Positions 22,468 to 27,920 of a stretch of DNA of 27,920 bases are shown here, piece by piece. The position numbers were made by a program, and so were the translations under genes. The notes below the pieces were generated by a model that worked only from the letters and a program-made list of their open reading frames with translations, made no database searches and was not told the origin of the DNA. How positions within the stretch are numbered: the stretch's first letter is position 1; every line of letters begins with the position of its first letter. This stretch comes from an uncultured Lachnospiraceae bacterium (GTDB lineage Bacteria; Bacillota; Clostridia; Lachnospirales; Lachnospiraceae), in assembly GCA_910586605.1 (NCBI GenBank), contig CAJUJR010000038.1:1-27920 (forward strand). Reading direction: 5' to 3'.

Positions 22468-22566
22468 ACTTAGGAAAATATTGGCTGGGGAAAGGGATTT
22501 CAATAATGCAATGTATGGCTAATAAAGTGCGTTTTTTTCTAATTAATTGAGTTAAGGGGTGATAAT

Positions 22567-23463
22567 ATGAAGTTTGAAAAAATGCTAAGGATAGTGGTGA
22601 GGCGAATCATTGGAATTAGATTATACCATTATATTGGTACAAAGATTAAATTTTATAAAAAACCTGGATTAAAAAAAATGATAATCAAAAATAGGGACTT
22701 TAAAGATGTACATAAAGGAAAACGCTGTTTTATTTTGGGAAATGGCCCATCTTTACAGAATGTAGATTTTTCATTGTTGGAAAAAGAATATACTATAACT
22801 GTAAATATGTTGCCAAGGGATTCACGCTTTCCAAAGCTAAAAACGAATTATCATGTATGGGCAGATGAAAATTTCTTTATGTTACATAAAGATAGGCCGG
22901 AAGATATGGCAGTTTTGGAGATTATGAAACAGGTAAATACAAAGGGAAATAAACCTGTTGTTTTTTATAAAGTATCTGCAAAAAATATGATTAAGCAATT
23001 TGGCCTGGATAAATTGATAAACATTCACTATTATGAAGAAGGATGCTGGAACAAATGGACATCTAAAAATAATATACGTTTTGATGAACCGGTTCCCTAT
23101 TTTTCAACAGTTATTCATTATTGTATTTGTTTGGCTGTGTATATGGGGTTTAAAGAGATTTATCTTTTGGGATGTGATTGTACAGGAATTATAAATTCCA
23201 TAGAAGGTTGGATTAATCTTGATAATAGTAGTATGCAAAATTTGCAGTATGGGTATGAAGTAAATGAAAATGATAAAAAAATATCCCAAAGAAGCCATAT
23301 GAAATGCAATATACGGGATGAATTTATTGGATGGGCAGGATTGTTGGATGATTATGAAAAACTTTCGGATTATTGTAAAGAGAGAGGCACAAAACTGTTA
23401 AATGCAACACATCCTACGATCTTACAATCAATAGAGCGGGTATCTTTAGAAGATATTCTTTAA
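22567..23463 (+). CDS. DUF115-like protein of surface glycan loci, putative transferase
   Basis: 298 residues. A basic N-terminus is followed by a Rossmann-like region opening with GKRCFILGNGPSLQNVD (GNGPSL at 58-63) and later AVYMGFKEIYLLGCDCT. This pair of blocks is shared by DUF115/Maf-type proteins and, in the first block, by family 42 sialyltransferases (GNGPSL). AAGGGGTGATAAT precedes the ATG. It lies between the GT2 remnant and the flippase. With a CMP-sugar synthetase-like gene 3 kb downstream, a role in transferring or handling a CMP-activated sugar is possible; that is inference. Confidence 0.6.
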   Translation: MKFEKMLRIVVRRIIGIRLYHYIGTKIKFYKKPGLKKMIIKNRDFKDVHKGKRCFILGNGPSLQNVDFSLLEKEYTITVNMLPRDSRFPKLKTNYHVWADENFFMLHKDRPEDMAVLEIMKQVNTKGNKPVVFYKVSAKNMIKQFGLDKLINIHYYEEGCWNKWTSKNNIRFDEPVPYFSTVIHYCICLAVYMGFKEIYLLGCDCTGIINSIEGWINLDNSSMQNLQYGYEVNENDKKISQRSHMKCNIRDEFIGWAGLLDDYEKLSDYCKERGTKLLNATHPTILQSIERVSLEDIL

Positions 23464-23496
23464 AACTATCTGAATATATATGGGGTATATAATTTT

Positions 23497-24939
23497 ATGG
23501 AAAAAGAAGAAGGAAAGTATCGTTATTTAGTTAAGAATACAATACTTTTTACTATTAGTTCGTTCGGTTCAAAGTTATTGGCATTTTTTTTAGTGCCGCT
23601 GTATACTAATGTGCTTTCAACAACAGATTATGGGATTGCTGACATTATCACTACAACAGCATCTGTGCTTATATATATTTTAACAATTAATATTTCTGCA
23701 TCTGTGATGAGATTTGCAATTGAAGATAAGAAAACCCCGCAACGTTCTCTTCGGTATGGATTACAGGTTTTACTAAAAGGGACAGTGATTATGTTGTCTG
23801 GAACAATTTTTGTTTGGCAATATAATTTAATAAAATGGGATAATTATTGTTATTTGTTTCTGGTTGCTATTTTTTTTGTACAGGCTTTAGAAGATATTTT
23901 TTTAAATTATTTAAGGGCGACAGACAAAGTATATATTGTGGTAATATCTGGTTTGCTTTCTACATCAACTAAACTGGTGTCAAATATTGTGACATTGCTT
24001 GTTTTTCATTGTGGCATTATAGGATATTTGGTATCTGTTATTATAGGATCAGTGATATCAATAACATTTTCATCCTTTTATATATTACCTTTAAAGAAAA
24101 CAAATACAACAGTTATTGAGGACAATAAATTATATTGCGAAATGCGAAAATATGCAATACCTGCTGCAATAAATGCAGTTGGGTGGTGGGTTGCTAATGG
24201 TATTGACCGATATTTTCTTATTTGGATAAAAGGAGTTGCTATTAATGGCATTTATTCAGTTGCTTATAAGATACCAACAATGATGTCAATCTTATGTAAT
24301 ATTTTTTCACAAGCTTGGGGGCTTTCAGCAATAAGGGAATATAATTCCACTGATAAAACAGATGGGAGTAATTTTTACAAAAATACTTATGCGTTGTTTA
24401 GTGCTGTGCTTATGCTATTGTGCAGTTTATTGATATTTCTCAATGTAATTATATCAAAATTGCTTTTTGCAAAGGATTTTTTTGAAGCGTGGAAATATTC
24501 TTCGCTGCTCATTGTTGCTATGGCCTTTAGTGGCCTTGGCAGTTATTTGGGAGGGATATTTAGCGCCGCAAAACATAATAGTGAACTGGCAATCAGTATG
24601 GCAATTTCAACAGTAATAAATATAGTATTGAATATGTTTTTGATACCAATATATGGTGCATTAGGGGCTGCGGCAGCAACTGTGGCTTCATATTATGTAA
24701 TTTGGTTGTTGCGTTATATTATGTCAAAAAAATATTTGCGTTTTAAAGTAAATATTTTCCGGGATCATATAGCGTTATGTGCAATTTTTATCCAAATAAT
24801 AATGGAACATCAATATAATCACTTTTATTTTGGGCAGGCGTGGGTTGTATTATTAATAATATTTTTATATCGGAAGGAAATGAAAGGATGTTTCGTGCTG
24901 GTTATGCTCTTCATTGAAAACCGAAAAAAGAACAGTTAA
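23497..24939 (+). CDS. Polysaccharide repeat-unit flippase, Wzx-like (MOP superfamily)
   Basis: A 480-residue membrane protein with 12-14 hydrophobic segments. It opens with a basic segment and NTILFTISSFGSKLLAFFLVPLYTNVLS followed by DYGIADIITT, the standard N-terminal signature of Wzx/RfbX flippases, and has GWWVANGIDRYFL in the middle. It moves undecaprenyl-linked repeat units across the membrane for the Wzy polymerase. The RBS is weak. Together with the Wzy-like and initiating transferase genes it defines a Wzx/Wzy-dependent pathway. Confidence 0.92.
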   Translation: MEKEEGKYRYLVKNTILFTISSFGSKLLAFFLVPLYTNVLSTTDYGIADIITTTASVLIYILTINISASVMRFAIEDKKTPQRSLRYGLQVLLKGTVIMLSGTIFVWQYNLIKWDNYCYLFLVAIFFVQALEDIFLNYLRATDKVYIVVISGLLSTSTKLVSNIVTLLVFHCGIIGYLVSVIIGSVISITFSSFYILPLKKTNTTVIEDNKLYCEMRKYAIPAAINAVGWWVANGIDRYFLIWIKGVAINGIYSVAYKIPTMMSILCNIFSQAWGLSAIREYNSTDKTDGSNFYKNTYALFSAVLMLLCSLLIFLNVIISKLLFAKDFFEAWKYSSLLIVAMAFSGLGSYLGGIFSAAKHNSELAISMAISTVINIVLNMFLIPIYGALGAAAATVASYYVIWLLRYIMSKKYLRFKVNIFRDHIALCAIFIQIIMEHQYNHFYFGQAWVVLLIIFLYRKEMKGCFVLVMLFIENRKKNS

Positions 24940-24955
24940 TGTTTGAGGAGGAAAA

Positions 24956-25906
24956 ATGGGAATTAAATCTATGTTAAAAAAAGGAAAGTCTTTTGTGAAG
25001 GATATGTGTTTTATAATTAAGGTAAATATCCAAAAGAGTGAAATTCGAAAAGGGAATGGAAAATATTTTATAATCCGATATGACAGCTCTATGCAAGCAG
25101 GGTGGACAGTTTGGGAACGGGTTGTTTTATATGGATGTATTTATGCAAGCGACCATAAGATGGTTCCAGTGGTAGATATGAAGAACTTTAGCAGTATTTA
25201 TCAAGAAGATTCAGATTTTGGGAAAGTGAATATATGGGATAAATATTATTTGCAGCCTGCCGGAGTATCACTGGAAAAAGCAATAGAGAGTGGAAATTAT
25301 GTTCTATCTGACACTTCACAAGACTGGTTTAATTATGTTCGGATGAGAAGAACAAAATGCAGGGATACTGAATACTTGAGAAAGTGTTACCAAAAGTTTA
25401 TTAGGAATAATAAACAAACATTGCAGATAGTCAGGAATAACTATAATTTAATGCTGCAAAATGCGGGGTTTCCTAAAAAAGCTAGGCTTTTAGGAATCTG
25501 TATGAGGGGAACGGATTATAGAGAATTTCATCATATGAAACAGCCTGAAATAAGTTCTTTGTCTATTCTTGCTAAGGAGGCAGTCAAAGAGTTTAATTTT
25601 GATGGGGTATTTATTGCTACAGAAGACAAACAACTTTTTAATGCATTTAAAAATTCTATACCTGAGGTGAAATTTTGTTATTTTAAGGCGGGAGAATTTG
25701 AGAATACAAAAGGTTATATTGGAGATGTTATACGCCAAGAAAAAACTGCACATGAAGCAGCAATTGACTATCTTACGGTATTATATTCCCTGAACTGCTG
25801 TTCTGGTTTGGGGGGGGGTAATTGTGGCGCTACGATTGTTGCACAGTATAAACGGAAAACAGAGTATGAATATTTGAATATAATTGATTTAAAGGAATTT
25901 TATTGA
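24956..25906 (+). CDS. Fucosyltransferase-fold glycosyltransferase (tentative), with a 9-G tract
   Basis: 316 residues. Fucosyltransferase-like features: LGICMRGTDYRE (RGTDY at 184-188, comparable to the HxRGTD donor motif of NodZ and other O-fucosyltransferase-like enzymes), GVFIATEDKQLF (218-228) and a C-terminal DYLTVLYSLN...GLGGGNCGAT block (about 271-292). These follow the order seen in GT11/GT23/GT65-like proteins, but overall similarity is modest, so 'fucosyl' is a guess. GAGGAGG precedes the ATG. A run of nine Gs (25810-25818) encodes part of LGGG in the conserved C-terminal block of this otherwise AT-rich gene. The gene is intact as written. Confidence 0.6.
   Translation: MGIKSMLKKGKSFVKDMCFIIKVNIQKSEIRKGNGKYFIIRYDSSMQAGWTVWERVVLYGCIYASDHKMVPVVDMKNFSSIYQEDSDFGKVNIWDKYYLQPAGVSLEKAIESGNYVLSDTSQDWFNYVRMRRTKCRDTEYLRKCYQKFIRNNKQTLQIVRNNYNLMLQNAGFPKKARLLGICMRGTDYREFHHMKQPEISSLSILAKEAVKEFNFDGVFIATEDKQLFNAFKNSIPEVKFCYFKAGEFENTKGYIGDVIRQEKTAHEAAIDYLTVLYSLNCCSGLGGGNCGATIVAQYKRKTEYEYLNIIDLKEFY
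25810..25818 (+). repeat. Homopolymeric G9 tract inside a glycosyltransferase gene
   Basis: Nine consecutive Gs in an AT-rich gene. Gaining one G would give an immediate TAA right after the tract; losing one G would shift to a frame ending at a TGA about 20 codons on. Either change would remove the conserved last ~30 residues. Confidence 0.9.
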
Positions 25907-26001
25907 AAAGTCAAGACATCATTTAAGAACTGAATATAAAATAATGTTTGGCTATAGGATTAGTGAGAATCAAAAATTATATCATGAAGAGGAGAAACAA
26001 C

Positions 26002-26658
26002 ATGAAAGTAGTGTCTTTTATTCCAATTAAATTAAATAACCAAAGGCTTCCAGGTAAAAATCTTCTGCCTTTAAATGGTCAGCCAATTTGTAAGTATTTA
26101 TTTGAAACTATTGATGCAGTGGAAACAATTGATGAAAAATATGTTTATTGCAGTGATGAAAGTATCCAGGAGTATATGCCAGAGGGGTTGATATTTTTGA
26201 AGCGTGACGTTAGCCTTGATGGTTTTTTGGTAAAAGGTCTTGAAATCATTAAAGGGTTTGTGGAAGAAATTGATGCAGATATTTATGTGTTAGCACATGT
26301 AACACAGCCATTTACTAAAGCAGATTCTGTTAGGGCTGCCCTAGATAAGGTTATCAGTGGAGAATATGATTCTGCTTTTTCAGCAATTGTTTTACAAGAT
26401 TATCTTTGGATGGATGGGAAACCGTTAAATTATGACATAAAAAATATTCCACGTTCACAGGATTTGTCTCCCATTTATATGGAAACGGGTGCATTTTTTA
26501 TTTTCCGCAAGGAAGTTTATACAAAATTGGGACAAAGAATTGGCAAAAAACCATATATTCATGTGGTAGATCAGTTTGAAGCTGTAGATATTGATACAGC
26601 AAAAGATTTTGAGTTTGCAAAAGTGGTAGTAAACTTTCTGAATGACAATAATCACTGA
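26002..26658 (+). CDS. CMP-sugar synthetase-like (acylneuraminate cytidylyltransferase family)
   Basis: 218 residues. The nucleotide-binding N-terminus IPIKLNNQRLPGKNLLPLNG matches the IPAR.GSKRLPGKN motif of NeuA/KdsB-type cytidylyltransferases, with AR.GS changed to KLNNQ. Other blocks are AHVTQPFTKADSVRAAL (in place of LQPTSPLR), METGAFFIFRKEV and AVDIDTAKDFEFA with the metal-binding DIDT. It should couple CMP to an acidic keto-sugar. GAGGAGA precedes ATG 26002; an upstream TTG at 25948 is in frame but lacks an RBS. No NeuB-type synthase is seen; an HMGL-type aldolase follows instead, 59 bp downstream. Confidence 0.8.
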   Translation: MKVVSFIPIKLNNQRLPGKNLLPLNGQPICKYLFETIDAVETIDEKYVYCSDESIQEYMPEGLIFLKRDVSLDGFLVKGLEIIKGFVEEIDADIYVLAHVTQPFTKADSVRAALDKVISGEYDSAFSAIVLQDYLWMDGKPLNYDIKNIPRSQDLSPIYMETGAFFIFRKEVYTKLGQRIGKKPYIHVVDQFEAVDIDTAKDFEFAKVVVNFLNDNNH

Positions 26659-26717
26659 ATAGTGAATGATATGGAAAACGGGTAATAAACGTAATGTAAC
26701 ATAGCAAGGAGAATGTT

Positions 26718-27920
26718 ATGAAAAATGTTCGGGTATTAGATTGTACATTAAGAGATGGGGGCAGGATTTTTGATTGTGCATTTCCAGATAGTGAAATAAA
26801 AGAGATTGTGTCGCGCCTTACTAAAGTAAAAATAGATATTGTAGAAATAGGTTTTTTACGTGATTGGCATAATTTAGAATACAATGGAGACAGTACATTT
26901 TTCACCCATACTAACCAGATTGCCCCATTTCTTGATAAAAGTAAGAATAATACGATGTTTACAGCTTTTATTGATTATGGAATGTTTGATTTTTGCAGTT
27001 TAAAACCTTGTGATGGGACGTCGATTGACGCTATCCGTTTTGGGTTTACAAAAAAAAATTATGATGAGGAAAAAGAGGACGTCATAAATTGTGCAAAAAT
27101 TATAATGAGTAAAGGGTATAAGCTTTTTATGCAGGGAGTAAATTCTCTTAGCTATACAGATAGGGAGCTTCTTGAGGTAGTTGATTTGGTAAATGATATC
27201 CATCCATACAGTTTTGGGATTGTAGATACATATGGAGCAATGTACATGGATGATGTGGATAGAATTTATAATTTAATAGACCATAATATGCTTCCTGATA
27301 TCTGTATTAATTTTCATTCCCACAATAATTATCAGTTATCTTTTGCGTTTGCACAAGAAGTAATAAAATTGAGCAGTATGGGCGCAAGGCAGGTTATTAT
27401 TGATGGCACGCTTGGTGGTATGGGGAAAGTTGCGGGCAATTTAAATACAGAATTAATTGTTGACTATCTTGTTCGCAAAAAGCAGTATGATTATGAATTA
27501 GATGATATTTTTGATATGCTGGATGACTATATTTATAAATATTCACTTAAATATAATTGGGGGTATTCTGCCTCTGCAATGATGGCCGGTATTTATAAGT
27601 CACATCCTAATAATGTGATTTACTTAACTGGAAAGTTTCGTCTTGACAGTAAAGATATTGGGAAATTATTGTCGATGATAGAGCCTGAAAAGCGACAGAG
27701 ATACGATTATGAAAATATAGAAAAATTATACATTGAATATCTTTCTGAAAAAGTAGATGACTCAGATAATTTGGAGAAGTTGAGAAACGTAATCAACGGG
27801 CGTGAGATTGTGGTACTTGTTCCAGGGAATACTCTTAATACACATAGGGATATAGTGGATTCTTATATTACACCACTTTACAACTTTTTTGAAAAAAGAA
27901 TAACGCACAGGATACTTTAG
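26718..27920 (+). CDS. HMGL/DRE-TIM-type aldolase of polysaccharide loci
   Basis: 400 residues, complete: TAG occupies the last three bases of the window. The N-terminal domain is a DRE-TIM metallo-aldolase: LDCTLRDGG (7-15), NFHSHNN metal-binding block (H200, H202) and DGTLGGMGKVAGN (about 229-241), as in HMG-CoA lyase and 4-hydroxy-2-oxovalerate aldolase. It should make or break a C-C bond next to a keto acid such as pyruvate. A C-terminal part starting INGREIVVLVPGNTLN resembles the beginning of a second Rossmann-like domain that relatives continue for ~130 more residues; here the protein stops early. AAGGAGA precedes the ATG. Directly follows the cytidylyltransferase gene, so both may serve one activated sugar. 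Confidence 0.8.
   Translation: MKNVRVLDCTLRDGGRIFDCAFPDSEIKEIVSRLTKVKIDIVEIGFLRDWHNLEYNGDSTFFTHTNQIAPFLDKSKNNTMFTAFIDYGMFDFCSLKPCDGTSIDAIRFGFTKKNYDEEKEDVINCAKIIMSKGYKLFMQGVNSLSYTDRELLEVVDLVNDIHPYSFGIVDTYGAMYMDDVDRIYNLIDHNMLPDICINFHSHNNYQLSFAFAQEVIKLSSMGARQVIIDGTLGGMGKVAGNLNTELIVDYLVRKKQYDYELDDIFDMLDDYIYKYSLKYNWGYSASAMMAGIYKSHPNNVIYLTGKFRLDSKDIGKLLSMIEPEKRQRYDYENIEKLYIEYLSEKVDDSDNLEKLRNVINGREIVVLVPGNTLNTHRDIVDSYITPLYNFFEKRITHRIL

Noticed and set aside
27050..27058. An A9 tract in the aldolase gene as a second slippage switch
   Set aside because: Runs of A are expected in AT-rich genes coding for Lys/Asn; unlike the G9 tract, it is not out of character.

Overview
The window looks like chromosome from a gut-type Lachnospiraceae (Clostridia, Bacillota). 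The grounds are strong AAGGAGG-like ribosome binding sites with some TTG and GTG starts, sigma-A-type promoters, a group-B-like [FeFe] hydrogenase, a SpoIID/PG-binding family fragment, and a DUF6320 protein next to a condensation-like acyltransferase. This assignment is inferred from gene content, not from a marker gene. I saw no rRNA, tRNA or CRISPR array.

Left part (1-11,235), mostly housekeeping and accessory genes: the tail of an Rpn-type nuclease; a divergent HydE-like radical SAM enzyme followed by a response regulator whose phospho-acceptor Asp appears to be Ser; a solitary reverse-strand family 2 glycosyltransferase; an ABC-2-type exporter pair; the manganese exporter MntP; a monomeric [FeFe] hydrogenase with its own promoter and terminator; and a three-gene unit made of an HxxxD acyltransferase, a DUF6320 zinc-ribbon membrane protein and an HSL-type esterase.

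Middle part (11,236-13,846), remnants and switching DNA: a 5'-truncated SpoIID-like/PG-binding gene; a strong bidirectional terminator; a roughly 160-bp hairpin (MITE-like) element; an intact tyrosine recombinase; and just beyond it a perfect 22-bp inverted repeat at 13508-13529 and 13798-13819 enclosing 268 bp. Inside one end of that segment is a near-consensus promoter (TTGAAA, 17-nt spacer, TACAAT) that now points left, away from the large operon on the right. A leftward terminator stands just outside the repeat, and a rightward terminator overlaps the promoter inside the segment. This is the layout of an invertible-promoter phase switch captured in the OFF orientation. Inversion would place the promoter about 70 bp upstream of the next operon.

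Right part (13,847-27,920), one co-directional unit of at least 14 kb for a surface polysaccharide. In order: a DExH helicase with five helicase-associated repeats; a small CxxC protein; a polyprenyl-phosphate sugar transferase that starts the lipid-linked repeat unit; two GT2 enzymes; a GT4 enzyme; a Wzy-like polymerase; a GT2 pseudogene; a DUF115-like protein; a Wzx flippase; a fucosyltransferase-fold enzyme carrying a 9-G tract; a CMP-sugar synthetase-like enzyme; and an HMGL-type aldolase ending at the window edge. Base composition drops sharply inside the second GT2 gene (about 19,200), which suggests that a conserved, moderately GC-rich operon head was joined to an exchangeable AT-rich serotype cassette.

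The main proposal is a recombinase-controlled ON/OFF switch for a Wzx/Wzy polysaccharide. A helicase-repeat protein is its first gene, a possible second slippage switch lies in one transferase, and an unusual aldolase plus cytidylyltransferase pair may make a non-standard acidic sugar.
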